64,000 nt of DNA from Epiperipatus broadwayi (Eukaryota; Onychophora; Udeonychophora; Euonychophora; Peripatidae), in assembly GCA_028023455.1 (NCBI GenBank), contig JAQFVV010000021.1:808001-872000 (forward strand), given 5' to 3'. The notes under the pieces are model-generated. The model saw only the letters and a program-made list of their open reading frames with translations, ran no database searches and was not told the origin of the DNA. Made by a program: the position numbers and the translations under genes. Positions within the stretch are counted from its first letter, which is position 1; each line of letters begins with the position of its first letter. Shown piece after piece: positions 1-13,260 of the stretch.

Positions 1-470
1 GAAAAGTTGTAGAAGAATTATTAGTGATGATTAAATATATTTATTGCTTGATCACACTGCCTAGAGTCAAATGTCTTTTTAATTCTCTCAAATTCTGACA
101 TGGTGTAAGTTTTTTAAAATGTTCAAACTTTGACTTGAGTATAACATCTTTATTTTATACTAAAATTCAATGGGTTGGATTTGATTTCTTTTTAAATTAA
201 CTTTACAAAAGACTAATATTCTTTAAAAAATTGTATTTGAAGTTTATAAATATTTTAAAACTTGCATGTAAATCATATAAACATCATCAATTATGTTAGT
301 ATAAACACTTTTCCACAAAAGAAACAAATTCTTTTTTTAGTGTTTTTTTAAACATGAATGAACTAAGATGGATTTGTCATAAATCTTTCAAATTCTGATA
401 TAAAATCTGATATTTGCTTTATAATTATTAAAATATTTGAAAAAATTCTAGCATCATGCTAATTTTTACA
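1..470. other. No recognised feature
   Basis: AT-rich sequence with short homopolymer runs. I see no repeat family, coding similarity or RNA gene here. Confidence 0.5.
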
Positions 471-1450
471 GGTGGTAATGTTTACACAGAGGCTAAACTC
501 TTCATAAAGTATAGCCACTCAGTGCAAGCCAGAATAATCCTACCCAATAGGATTATGTTATCTGTGGTTATTAAAGAACCAAAGACACCAAAAGGTATGG
601 ATGCTGAACTGAATTCAGTTCTGTGTGGCAATACAAGCTAATAAGCTTTAATTGAAAATATTGTTTTCATTTTATACTCAAAGCTTAATAGTTAACTAAT
701 AAAGTAAAAGATGGCTGCTTGAGCATTGCATTAGATTTCAAGATCTAGGTACAGTGCTCTCAGATCCAATGCATCTCACTGATGAAACCCACATGCTAGA
801 AACTAGTCTGGGGATATTGGATGAGTAGGCACTAAATAGGGATTTTATGCACAAATCTTCTGGCATCCATTGATTACTCTGTCTAGCACTGAGTGGTGCT
901 ACTGTATGGAGAGTTCTGCCTCTGCATAAATAACTTGTGTAAACATAAATAATGATCATGTGATGTTTAGTGGATTAATACCAATCCTGCCAATAGGATT
1001 ATAGTGACTGTAGTTATTAAAGAACCAAAAACATCAAAAAGTATAGATGCTGAACTGATTTCATATCTATATCACTATATAAGTTAATAAGCTTGAAGTG
1101 AAAACATTATTGTGTTTTTATTTTGGATTCAAAGATTTATAGTTAATTAATAAGGTAAAAAGTGGCTACTGAAGGTTTGCATTCGATTCTAAGATTAGAT
1201 CCTTAAGATCTAGATGCAGTGCTCTCAGATCCAAGGTTCTTTTCTGATGAAAGCCACAAGGTACAAAATAGTTTGGAGTTTTTGTATGAGTAGGCACTAT
1301 AAGGGATTTTATGCATAAACTTCCTTGCATCCATTTATTACTCTGGTTTGTACTGAGTGCTGCTACTGTATGGAGAGTTCACCCTCTATGTAAACAGCTT
1401 GTGTAAACATAAAGAATGGTGATTATTTGATGTTTATAGGAGATGATGTT
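471..1450 (+). repeat. Family A retroposon, head-to-tail dimer
   Basis: Two diverged units lie in the same orientation (about 540-970 and 971-1440). Each runs from an inner module (CCAATAGGATTATRnTnnCTG, then TATTAAAGAACCAAA) through CAGTGCTCTCAGATCCAA and CTGATGAAA to the distal module TACTGTATGGAGAGTT and GATnATnTGATGTTTA. A short inverted scrap of the distal module (AACTCTTCATAAAGTATAGCCACTCAGTGCAAGCC) opens the locus at about 487-530. The flanks GGTGGTAATGTT (471-482) and GGAGATGATGTT (1439-1450) agree at 9 of 12 bases and may be an old target duplication. The 61-residue frame through the inner module is not conserved between units, so I treat the repeat as non-coding. Confidence 0.7.
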
Positions 1451-3083
1451 ATGTGATGAGTTTCACATAGAGCATAGTCAAAAAGGAAGGAAAGCCATTA
1501 AAATATATATTTCCATAGAAAACAAACAAGTAAAGACTACTAATATTTTCTGACTATCTATAAGATACTGACCTCTTCAGATTTTTTTTTTTTTAAAAAA
1601 TTCAACAAAAGCAGTTAGGTAAAATGTATATTTTAAAAAAAATCTGACACTAAAATATGTTATGATAAAGGTAAAACAGTGATATACAGCAGCAGAACAA
1701 CTACACTTTTTCTGTAAGAAACATCCAACAATTGTCAACGAATATGAGAATGAGAGGATTGAAAAGATTTAAAACATTATTTAGGTAGGTTATGTAAATA
1801 TTCTCTTGAGAAAAATATACATATTATTAATTTAAAAAGTTATATCTAGGTAATACTGATTCTCCATAATTGTATCAAAGTGAAATTTGTTATTACTACT
1901 GCAAACAAAACATGTTAACAACCATTAAGACATGACATGGTTTTTGCTTACACAATGCTGGTTATTAGAAAATTATCCTACTCTCACTTCATTTATGCCA
2001 TCTAGTGTAATGTTTAGTAATTAACAGATTCCAAATGGTAGTGCTTAATAAATTCTTATCCATTGCTATCCTATGCAGGCACATATACATGAATTGAAAA
2101 GATCAATAAGTTTTCCAGTGGGGACTGGTAGTTTAATAGTATTACAACAAAATAAAGAGTAGTTACTAGAGGAAAGATGCATTAAAGTCAAAGGGCACTG
2201 TTCAAAAAAATACAAAATCTCATTGATTAAATAGGATAGAAATGTATCTAGAAATATATGTATAAAACAGCATTGGTAAATTATTTATTAAGCATATCCA
2301 TATAACATCTATTGATTACTAAAGCATACACTAGATGACATACACATAGTGATAATAGAAACATTTTCTAATTCGCTAAATATTTTACTGATTTAAGAGT
2401 CATTGCCTCTAATTAACGAATAGTAATTTAATTTTCTATATTAGATATTTAGCATTTTAGGGTAGAACAGAAAATTCAGGTAAAGCACAATTGTTGCTCA
2501 AATATTTTAATTTATATTGTTGCTATAATGAATAATTTTCAGTGATTATTTACAACTAATTGTAAGCTTTTAAAATTTAATTATTGTAGTATAATATTAG
2601 TTCTTATTAAGTAATATTTTTGTCATCTATCTCCAATTGTGATCAATAATTCATATGTAATCTTTCTCTAATTTTAATCAATAAACCAGATGTTGTTGGT
2701 AAACATTTAAGCATTTCTACCTTACTAGACTTCTCAGCCAATATTACTAGATTGCATTTACTGAGTTGTCTAGTAAAGAGATTAATGCTGACATGTTTAT
2801 CAATAGTATTTAGTTTATTGATCAAGACTAGAGGTTACATATATGTGTGAAAATAAGTCTTTGTACATATATTAAAAATATTAATAGATCTTAAACAAAA
2901 TTGATAATAAACAACTTAAAAATAAATACAATTTATTTAAAGCATCAAACCAGTTTTCATTCCTTATAGGAATCTTTCCAAAATATGAACCTTTAATAAT
3001 CACGTGACAAAGTAATCTATGGCCCTCCATCTAGTGGATGTCATTCAAATTATAATATAATATTAACATTAAAAGTAATATAT
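1451..3083. other. Unrecognised AT-rich DNA
   Basis: No repeat family or gene seen. Two short CTCF-like motifs occur, GCCATCTAGTG at 1998-2008 and CCATCTAGTGG at 3027-3037. The small open frames have no family resemblance. Confidence 0.5.
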
Positions 3084-3655
3084 TGAGCCAAGGCCAATTT
3101 GGCACATGTATATAAAATAATTTTGTCTAATAAAAATTATTAAAATAAAAATCTTTCACAAAAGAGTTTGAAATAAAAGTTGAAAAATCATTGATTTAAA
3201 GTGGGAAGGGGTTTTTCTTAAAGTTAAACTGAAGGTTTTATAAAAAGGAAGTAAAGAGTTTATTATTATTAGTTGAAATACAATTTAAAAGGTTTAAAGA
3301 AAATATATAAATCTCTTCATTTAAATTAAAGAAGAAAAATAATCTTAAAACTATTTTTGATTTTAGAATAGTAAAATATATATGTGTGTGCGAATGTAAA
3401 TAAATGTAAGCTATTAAAAAGATATATAATAAATGCATATTAAAATCGTATTGAAAAACACATGAAAATAAATATTGAAATGAAATATATTTAAAAACAC
3501 AGCAGTGGGCCACTAAAAATAAAAAAACAATACGTTTATGAAAGCTACTACTAATTAAACAATCAATCAAAAGCACGTTGTCATAGGTTTAATTACCAAT
3601 GGAATTCGACAACAGATATTTGCCAGAGGATATTACATGGACAACATGTCGCAGG

Positions 3656-3664
3656 TATAAATAG
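3656..3664 (+). promoter_or_regulatory. TATA box of 5' LTR
   Basis: TATAAATAG is followed by a T-run and then a GACAGTCTTGTTCAGTTCAG segment at about 3721, where initiation would be expected. It is conserved in the right LTR at 8578-8586. Confidence 0.6.
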
Positions 3665-3771
3665 ACTTTTTTTTTAATCGGACAATTAATTGAGAGAGTT
3701 TTTTCAGTCTAATTTCCAGTGACAGTCTTGTTCAGTTCAGATAACAGTGCAGTTTCTATTATGTATCCAGA

Positions 3772-3777
3772 AATAAA
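3772..3777 (+). terminator. Polyadenylation signal in 5' LTR
   Basis: AATAAA, about 115 bases after the TATA box, is followed by AATGCATTGTTGAGCAGC. It is conserved at 8693-8698 in the 3' LTR, where it would end the element's transcript. Confidence 0.5.
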
Positions 3778-4706
3778 AATGCATTGTTGAGCAGCTTTCG
3801 GAAATATATGCTCGTGCTTCAGCCTTTTAGTCCAACAAGATCATCAAAACCTGCCTGTGAAATAATGTCTGCATAACAACTCAGAAATCCTCCATCAAAC
3901 ATTCAACTGTCTTCAAGAATAAAACCAATGGATTCGCATGAATCTCTTCAAGAAACATCAAAATCTAACCTGTTAGATATACTCCATCAGAAGCAGCAGA
4001 CAACAAGAAATATCCACATTCCAAAAATTTTAGGTAAACATTTATTTATTATCATTTATACTTAGTAGCCACTGCTGTAATTCATAAAAATTCAAGATTC
4101 AAATTATATAAACTCTATAAGCATGCATAAAATGAACTATTGATGTGCGTGTTTGTGAATGTCAGATAATTTAAATGTCAAATATTATTTTTGCTCTTTC
4201 ATAAAATATATCAAAGTATGTTAACTTAAAATGTGTGTGTTATTTATAGATTTATAAAAATGTTTATCATTAGTAAATGTGAGTTAATAAATTGTCTTTA
4301 AAATTAAACTTTATTCATCAGTCAATTCTTTTTATCAATTCTTTTTCTATATTTTATTACCGATTAAAATTGGACTGGGCTAGTTTATGGGATGGTTTTG
4401 AGCACTGGATTGTGAGCCTACTGACCAAATATGTTGTTTATTCTTCTGAATAGATAGCTGATGCCAGGAGTTTACTCCGAAACAAATAAAGTCTTTGGAT
4501 AGTAGGGGTTTGAATCTAACAGCTGAGGTGGGCCATTGTTGATAGTTAGTCTATCAATAAGATCTCCCATTTTGCTCAAATGTGCCGGTTCATTCACATG
4601 ACATTTATAAGATTATAAATATATTATGAAGGAGTTTGAAATCGGCCAAAACTTATATATATATATATGTATAAGTATGTGGTTTCAGCGGTTCGACCTG
4701 GTACAT

Positions 4707-4736
4707 AAATGGCTTTCCCAACATTTGGGGCTGGAC
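4707..4736 (+). other. Primer binding site of LTR element
   Basis: The stretch right after the 5' LTR contains TGGCTTTCCCAACATTTGG and GGCTGGACC. This resembles the TGG...CCCAAC..GGGGCT pattern of tRNA-primed retroelements. The priming tRNA cannot be named from sequence alone. Confidence 0.5.
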
Positions 4737-5132
4737 CTAAGGAACAATAGTAATCAAATACTGTGTTTCTTGTTTGACAAATTTTTTATAGAAAAGTGAA
4801 ATTACATATGTAAAGTGGTATTAATTTAAAAATAAAAAAAAGAATTGACCAAAACCTTTTTTTTCCCTTTAAATGAAGAGAGATTTATGCTATTTACGTT
4901 AGTTGAAATAAATCATTATGTTAAATCAGAGACAGTTGGGTGTTTGGGCGGAGTTAAAGCATTAAGATCGGGTAGAGAAAAATGGACAAAAGAGGGGTGG
5001 AGTCAGTGTGTATTTCCAGTTTAGTAAGAAATAAATAAAATAGAAATTAGTAAACTTATTAAAATAAAATACGGTATCAAAAATAATGATAAAAAGTGTT
5101 TAAAATTATAAATGATAAGAAATAAAGCCAAA

Positions 5133-5858
5133 ATGGAGGCTCAAGGTAAAAATATAGAAAATATTCCCAACAAGGAAAAAAGGGAAATCATAACTTTACT
5201 AACCAGCATGTTTGAAAAACAAAAAGAAACAGCCGAAGATATAAAAAAATAGCCGAAAAGCTTAAAAACCAAAATAATGAAATGAAGAGTAAATTGGAAG
5301 GGCTAGCTGAAATGCTTGAAAAGTTAAAGGACCCAATCGAAATGGGCCAGAATAAGATAAAAGAAGAAATGAAGGAAATAAGATGTCAAATTACAGGAAA
5401 GGTAGAGAAGAACCAAGAAATTATAAAGCTAGATTTAGTTAAAGAAAGTTGAGGTGATAAAAGACATAGAAATTAAATTAGAATCAAATAGCATTGTGAC
5501 ATATAAAGTAGAAACAAATGTAGACCAAGAAATAGAAGAGAGATATAAGTTCAATGTAGAAGATAGTGTAAAAGAGTTTTTACAAAGAATTAAAAATAAA
5601 AGGTTTAAAGTAAACGTTCGTGTTCATAGATTTAAAAACAGATTTAAAAAAAGAAAGTGTAGAAAAAAATATTACCAGATTGAAGTAATTCGAAGTTTGT
5701 CTAAATATCAAGGTTTTCTGATTTACAAAGTTGAAAATAGAATGGAAAGAGAAAGAGATAAAGTAATAAATTATAAAATTGGGATAGATAAGAGAGGGAA
5801 GGTAGTTTATATTATAGAGTTAGTATGTAGAAAGAAAGAACCACCTGACAAAAATTAA
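5133..5858 (+). pseudogene. Gag-like ORF of the LTR element, frameshifted twice
   Basis: An ATG at 5133 opens a frame beginning MEAQGKNIENIPNKEKRE. It stops at 5250 after a run of seven A. Reading continues one frame over (AEKLKNQNNEMKSKLEG...) until TGA at 5450, then returns to the first frame (VEVIKDIEIKLESNS...) to TAA at 5856-5858. Correcting two compensating one-base indels would give about 241 codons. The N-terminal two thirds are rich in Lys and Glu with heptad-like spacing, suggesting a coiled coil. The C-terminal part is basic (RFKNRFKKRKCRKKYY), suggesting nucleic-acid binding. No CCHC knuckle is seen. The position just after the PBS supports gag, but I recognise no specific capsid family. 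It could instead be an accessory or chimeric ORF. Confidence 0.55.
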
Positions 5859-7990
5859 AAATATGTAATCTGACGGATTCGCTGGCTTGACCTAGTTATT
5901 AACGACCATGGACTCGGAATAATGGAAAATGTTTAACAAAGTTTAATGAAACAAATATAAAAACGAGAATCAAAGTTAGTTTGAATAATGAAAAACGATT
6001 AAAGTTAGTCTTAGTAAAATAAAATAACAATCTTAGAGTTTAAAATGTCAAAGCATCTATAAAACAATTTATGTCAAAATCCTCGATTATGTCTTATCGA
6101 TTATATTGATATCCCAGCTCATAAGTCCAGAACATAGCGGAGCATGACACAAACAAAATAAATGTGTAAATCAAAAGAGACAAGCAAAATGAACATGTTT
6201 TTTTTTTTTTTTAAAAAAAGAGTAAAAATAACGCTTTAAAAATAAAAATGAAATAAATACATGTATAATGAAAGTATTAATGAAAATAAAACATTATCAA
6301 ATAAAATTTAAAAAAAAAGTGTATTAAATTAGGATTGACATGTGTGCGAGTATTTGGGCAAAGATATAAATTTCAGGCCTGACTTTTGTTGGACTGAGTT
6401 TTTTTTTTTGCAGTGACTTTGTTCTACAGATGGATAGTGCGAAGAATAAATAATACTGATGATGATGCGCCAGTAGAAAAATCCTGGCATATAAAAAGTA
6501 ATAAATCTGGAGGAAAAATTCCAAGTAGAACCAAATAAAATAAATATTTTAGCAAGTTGAATGTACAGTAGAGATAGTCCTGCCATTCGCAAATCTCAAA
6601 GTCCCTTTTCAGGATCCATTGTGCACAATAGTTGCCCATGCTGTAGTCACCACTTCTGCAAGAAATTGAGGGTTGGTTTGAATCAGCACAAGATCTATCT
6701 GTGTGTTGAATTGCCTTATACTTTGCTGCCTACTTCTCTTAACATTACATTTATTACCTAATGATGAAAATAAAAACTAAAAATGCACTCTAGAAAAATA
6801 AGAATTTGAAGTGGTCAATACTTAGGAAAAGTGATCAATGCACATGTTAATCAAGAAAAATGTTCGTAAATAAATAAGTAGGTCAAATAGTTAAAATAAA
6901 ATCGATAAAATCATGTTAAATAAATAAGCGTAAATAAATCTATAGTAAATAATAATGAAGAATGACTCTTAGTAAACTAATCAATTTTTTTTTATTGAAT
7001 ACCTGCATGTTAAATAAAGATGTTTGTAATGATTTACAAATAATATTATAAGATTAGTGTAAATAAATACTTTAAATAATGTTTCTTAAGGGTTATAAAT
7101 AATATTGTAATATAAATAAATTGTGTAAGATATTGTTCATGTGAATTTAAAAATAAGGTTGGAAGATTAATAATAAAAAAATAAAAGTCAATCTAAGGTG
7201 TATTAAGAGTGTATAAGTATACATGTGTATATACGCGCACATACACTGGTAATATTCAGTAAATATGATACTTCATGATGCGTATCTTAAATGTATTTAT
7301 CCAGATATCCTTTTAGGTTATGTTCTAGGCACTGCTGCACCTCATGATGTGTGCAAATAGGGATTTATTTATTATAGATTCCCTGTAAGCAAGTCCAGTA
7401 ATAATTTGATATCTAGAATATTAGTTGGTGTAGAATTATGCTGCACGTATACACATGTATATGAAGTTATCTATAGCAAAAGGGAATGAGGGTAGTATAG
7501 AAATAAGTTTAGTTAAGGATAAGTTTAAAACTGCCGACTGGATAAATTTTAGTACCCGTAATGGACTTGTCAGGGATCATTCCTCTTTCCAAAGCGTAAG
7601 TCGAAAATGGACAGTTGAAAATTCCTGCCATTTCGTAGTGACCCTTTCTTTTTCCAAGTCCGATCAAGAGAATCGGCAAATGAAGTTTCAATTTTATACA
7701 CGTGTAAGTCGGTGTAAATCAGCAAATCTGCTTCTGCGTCATTTCCAAAAGATCCCTGTGTCACAAAATTATTTTGTCCTGGTGGTCGGTATCCATGATT
7801 TAGATCATTGTGAGCAATGTATTCAGCATAGATAGAAGGAAAGAATAGTCAAAACAGATTGCCCTTTGTATGTCAAGTATAAGATATTAAAAGCTAACTT
7901 AGAAAAATAATAAATTAATAAATCTTTAGAGTCAAGAATTAAAATTGCAAGAGATAAAATGGTAAAAAATGATGCATTTTACTCTAAAAC
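5859..7990. other. Internal non-coding region of LTR element
   Basis: About 2.1 kb between the gag-like frame and the purine tract. I looked for polymerase, integrase and protease signatures in all frames and saw none. The frames at 6329-6592 (minus) and 7455-7835 (plus) have no recognisable domain. The pol region was probably deleted or never present. Confidence 0.5.
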
Positions 7991-8004
7991 AGAGGGGGGT
8001 GTAA
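7991..8004 (+). other. Polypurine tract of LTR element
   Basis: AGAGGGGGGTGTAA directly abuts the TG start of the right LTR, the expected plus-strand primer position. Confidence 0.8.
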
Positions 8005-9629
8005 TGTTCCAAGGGCAATTTGGCACATGTATATAAAATAATTTTGTCTAAAAAAAATTATTAAAATAAAAATCTTTCGCAAAAGAGTTTGAAATAAAAG
8101 TTGAAAAATCATTGATTTAAAGTGGGAAGGGGTTTTTTTAAAGTTAAACTGAAGGTTTTATAAAAAGGAAGTAAAGAGTTTATTATTAGTAGTAGAAATA
8201 CAATTTAAAAGGTTTAAAGAAAATATATAAATCTCTTCATTTAAATTAAAGAAGAAAAATAATCTTAAAACTATTTTTGATTTTAGAATAGTAAAATATA
8301 TATGTGCATATGAATGTAAATAAATGTAACCTGTTAAAAAGAGATATAATAAATGTATGTTAAAATCATATTGAAAAACACATGAAAATAAATATTGAAA
8401 TGAAATATATTTAAAAACACAGTGGTAGGCTACTAAAGATAAAAAAAAACAATATGTTTATGAAAGCTACTACTAATTAAACAATCAATCAAAAACACGT
8501 TGTCATAGAATTAATTACCAATGGAATTCGACAACAGATATTTGCTGGAGGATATTACACGGACAACACGTCGCACATATAAATAGACTTTTTTTTTAAC
8601 CGGACTATTAATTGAGAGAGTTTTTCAGTCTAGTTTCCAGTGACAGTCTTGTTCAGTTCAGATAACAGTGCAGTTTCTATTATGTATCCAGAAATAAAAA
8701 TGCATTGTTGAGCAGCTTTCGGAAATATATGCTCATGCTTCAGCCTTTTAGTCCAACAAAATCATCAAAACCTGCCTGTGAAATAATGTCTGCATAACAA
8801 CTCAGAAATCCTCCGTCAAATGTTCAACTGTCTTCAAGAATAAAACCAATGGATTCACATGAAATCTCTTCAAGAAATGTCAAAATCTAACCGGTTAGAT
8901 ATACTCCATCAGAAGCAGCAGAAGCAGCCGACAACAAGAAATATCCACATTCCAAAAATCCTAGGTAAACATTTATTTATTATCATTTATATGTAGTAGC
9001 CACTGCTGTAATTCGTAAAAATTCAAGATTCAAATTATATAAACTCTATAAGCATGCATAAAATGAACTATTGATGTGTGTGTTTGTGAATGTTAGATAA
9101 TTTAAATGTCAAAGATTATTTTTGCTCTTTCATAAAATATATCATAGTATGTTAACTTAAAATGTGTGTGTTATTTATAGATTTATAAAAATGTTTATCA
9201 TTAGTAAATGTGAGTTAATAAATTGTCTTTAAAATTAAACTTTATTCGTCGGGCAATTCTTTTTATCAATTCTTTTTCAATATTTTATTACTGATTAAAA
9301 TTAGACTGGGCTAGTTTATGGGATGGTTTCGAGTGCTGGATTATGAGCCTACTGACCAAATACGTTGTTTATTCTTCTGAATAGGTAGCTGGCGCCCAGA
9401 GTTTACCCGAAACAAATAAAGTGTTTGGATAGTAGGGGTTTGAATCTAGCAGCCAAGGTGGGACATTGTTGATAGTTAGTCTATCAATAAGATCTCCCAT
9501 TTTTCTCGAACATGCCGGTTTGTTCACATAACATTTATAAGATTATAAATGTATTATGAAGGAGTTTGAAACCGGCCAAAACTTATATATATGTATAAGT
9601 ATGTGGTTTCAATAGTTCGACCCAGTACA
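8005..9629 (+). repeat. 3' LTR
   Basis: 1,625 bp, TGTTCC...GTACA. It matches the 5' LTR with scattered substitutions and a small insertion in an AGCAGC-rich stretch near 8915. TATA (8578-8586) and AATAAA (8693-8698) are retained. Confidence 0.88.
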
Positions 9630-9635
9630 ATATAT

Positions 9636-10757
<1,122 letters not shown>

Positions 10758-11081
10758 AACACAGACTGATATATATATATATTTAATATTTTTAATGAAT
10801 AAATATAGATGTAAATTAATTAGCAAATGTATAGCATCCAATATACTATTTTTGCTAGATGAATAAAAAAAATAGCAAACCTGTCTAACCTTTAGTAGTA
10901 GTTTGGACAGGTATGCTGTTGTATTTTTTTTCAGCCATGAAAAATGGAACATTGATTACTGCACATCAATACCCTTGGTTGCAGATTTAATCTTCATTTA
11001 TATAATAGAGTTCCCATTTACTAATTAATTTACTTATGTATTATGTAAATATAGTGCAACTTATTATATTTCTAATAAATA
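10758..11081. other. Unrecognised AT-rich DNA
   Basis: Contains one (TA)n run near 10770. No other structure noticed. Confidence 0.4.
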
Positions 11082-11089
11082 CTCTAAAC

Positions 11090-11580
11090 TAGGGGTGGAT
11101 TTGTTTTGGCTCGGAGTCACAGAGGTTGGCAGAGGGCCACATTGAGGGCCACTTTGTGGTAGTGAAGGTTAGCAGAGGGCTGCACCTTTATTTTATGGCA
11201 CAATAAACACACTGCTTTATTCCCTGTATTACCAAAGAAATATTTGTTGTCCATTCTTCATTAAACACAGGACATTCATCACTGATTTACATTTTTTTTG
11301 GAGGGTTCATGGTTTCACTAAAGTTGGAATGTATATATATTTGCTAATGCAAAGACAAAATTGAAATTAACCAGATCAACTGGAAAAGCATTGCACATCG
11401 TCTCTACACTGTGCATTTGTATTGACATGGCTATCCTAGTGGAAATTATGAGATGAATCTTCGGTCGCACACAGGAAGGAAATCTTAGTTCAAGGCAGAT
11501 TTTCTTATTGTCTTAGTGGGTCACATAAAAACTCTTAGCGGGCCGCATGTGGCCCTTGGGCTGCTATTTTCCCACTCCTG
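11090..11580 (+). mobile_element. hAT-type non-autonomous DNA transposon (MITE)
   Basis: A 491-bp element is flanked by an exact 8-bp duplication CTCTAAAC (11082-11089 and 11581-11588), the hallmark target size of hAT transposons. The ends are imperfect inverted repeats: TAGGGGTGG at the left, CAGGAGTGGG when the right end is reverse-complemented. The right end contains GGGCCGCATGTGGCCC, typical of Charlie/Tip100-like hAT MITE ends. It is visibly richer in G+C than its surroundings. No transposase frame is present. Confidence 0.87.
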
Positions 11581-11605
11581 CTCTAAACTGAAATGTGCAT
11601 ACATT

Positions 11606-11800
11606 TAGGGGTTATATGATATTGTGGTTAACCTACCTTTCTATCAAGCCTATGATTTAGTTTCAAATCTGAGTTGGGTCAAACTCAGGCATTTTTTCAG
11701 ATCCACATCAGACTTAAGAATTTTTTTCTTGAGCTAACTCATAGATAATTAGCTAGCTATTTAATATTGGTTGGTAAATGGGTATATAGTTATTGTTAGT
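11606..11800 (+). mobile_element. tRNA-derived SINE, Family S
   Basis: A degenerate tRNA-like head (TATTGTGGTTAACCTAC, then TAGTTTCAAATCTG like a B box) is followed by a tail module that ends TTGGTTGGTAAATGGGTATA. The tail recurs at 32565, 34790, 37255 and 44430, in either orientation. Confidence 0.5.
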
Positions 11801-12950
11801 TAAAAAGGGCGGAAAAAACAACCAAACTATCACTATCCATAATTGATAAGTCTAGTGAATAGTGCGTTCACTATCGACGTTTCTCTCTGAGTGTTCTTGG
11901 AGAAGTTTTAGTTCTGCGTTGAATGTTTATTGAAAGACTATCTTACTTTTTGTTTACTTATATGTAAAACGAAGCTATGATATATATATATATGTAAATA
12001 TTTTAATAGCAAAGACGTTATTGTATATTATTTTTGTAATGCTTGTAGCTATATAATAGCGGCTTTCTTTACCAATTGTACTTTAAATATTATCGGTGAG
12101 ATTGTAAATTAGTTACGTGATTCTGCAGGCGTGATGAATTTTCAAATTAGACTCGTAGCAGCAATAATAATTTGTTGATAATCCGTTGAATATAATTTTC
12201 TTTTTCTGTTATTATTATTTTTGTTCCCCTGTAAAATTTTAACATTATTAAAATTAGAAATTTACCCAAAGAAAGGAATAAGAAATGAAATTAAAGAAGT
12301 GTGATTTATCAAATAAAGCAGTAAATTAGTAACCTACTATCTGTTTGCTTGAAAATGCATTATGCCTGAGGAATCGCACAAACCAATTTATAATAACAGT
12401 GAATACAAATCTGAATATTTTTATGCAGTTGAGGCTCAATAAAAATAATTATTCGTTAATTTATTAGCAGCAGTCTAAGTATTCATTCAATGTATTTATA
12501 TTATAGTTTGTTTATTGTATATTTATATATCAATCGCGAATCTACAACGAAGTGTTTTTCATTTATAATGTTTAATTACTTCTAAAAATTAATTCCCATT
12601 TTAACTCAAAATGAATATTAAATTTTGTTCTATTATTTCAAAATTGTATCAAAATAACTGGTATTGAATGGTTTCTTGCTCTGGAAAACTTTGAATATCA
12701 GAGGGGATTGAATTGAGATACTATTTAGGAAACTTAAGCTCTGGAGTCCTCTATCCAATCGTGGCAATAAACTGCACTGAGCAAAACTTTGTTTATTTTA
12801 TATTGTAAGCTAAATAAAAAGTAAGTAAAAATGATAATAAAATGTCATTTATTTCAAGTTGCAATTTTGAAAATAATAATAATAATGATAATAAACTTTT
12901 CCATAACTTTTAGAGTTTTTATACTTTAGCTTATGAAGTTTTAATTACAG
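11801..12950. other. Apparently single-copy DNA with local CpG retention
   Basis: No repeat family recognised. Around 11850-12170 there are more CpGs than in neighbouring DNA (ATCGACG, TCTGCGTTG, TTACGTGA, GCAGGCGTG) and a donor-like CGGTGAGA near 12091. No coding frame supports an exon. Confidence 0.35.
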
Positions 12951-13260
12951 GTGTTTGAACTCAGTCTTTCAAACTTTCTTTAGCTATCCTCTCTATCTTA
13001 TATAATCAATACACATGACTACACACATGCGAAAAATATAAATGATCTCCAACATGCGTATTTCATGCTGAACCAGCATTCATCAATTGGTCCAAATCAT
13101 CATCTCCCCCACACACATATAATCAGTGCTCCGTTTTCTATTAAGATAGCAAAATTTCAAACTTTAAAGTCACAGATTTCAATCCTCTCCACCCTCCAAT
13201 CCTTCAGTTATCCATATCATTGAAAATTCGTTGATGGAATGCTCAAACCCTTACCAATAT
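12951..13260 (-). repeat. Family B repeat
   Basis: Read on the minus strand, the family runs from CTGGTTCAGCATGAAATACG through a GATCATTTAT-like segment to AAAGACTGAGTTCAAACACC. This ends in a B-box-like GAGTTCAAA. The unit is about 300 bp and occurs at least ten times in the window. No coding content seen. Confidence 0.75.

Larger units (their letters stand above)
3084..4705 (+). repeat. 5' LTR
   Basis: 1,622 bp, TGAGCC...GTACA. It aligns along its whole length with 8005-9629. It contains a TATA element at about 3656 and a polyadenylation signal at 3772, so the U3, R and U5 order can be read. The region past the poly(A) signal, over 900 bp, is unusually long for R-U5. Confidence 0.88.
3084..9629 (+). 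mobile_element. LTR retrotransposon with gag-like ORF and no recognisable pol
   Basis: Two long direct repeats (3084-4705 and 8005-9629) both start with TG and end with GTACA. They enclose 3.3 kb with a primer-binding-site-like sequence just inside the left repeat and a purine tract (AGAGGGGGGTGTAA) abutting the right one. The flanks carry ATATAT on both sides (3078-3083 and 9630-9635), consistent with a 4-6 bp target duplication, although the motif is low-complexity. Only a gag-like frame is seen inside. I found no protease, reverse transcriptase, RNase H or integrase motif, so the copy is probably non-autonomous. The repeats differ by scattered substitutions and small indels, so the insertion is not new. 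The layout suggests the Ty3/gypsy or BEL/Pao groups, but without pol I cannot assign a clade. Confidence 0.88.

Noticed and set aside
738-959. 73-residue minus frame as a gene
   Set aside because: It lies wholly inside a Family A arm and is broken in other copies.
7455-7835. 126-residue frame inside the LTR element as env or pol
   Set aside because: No polymerase, integrase, protease or membrane-protein features. Overlapping minus frames of similar length suggest chance openness in a less AT-rich patch.
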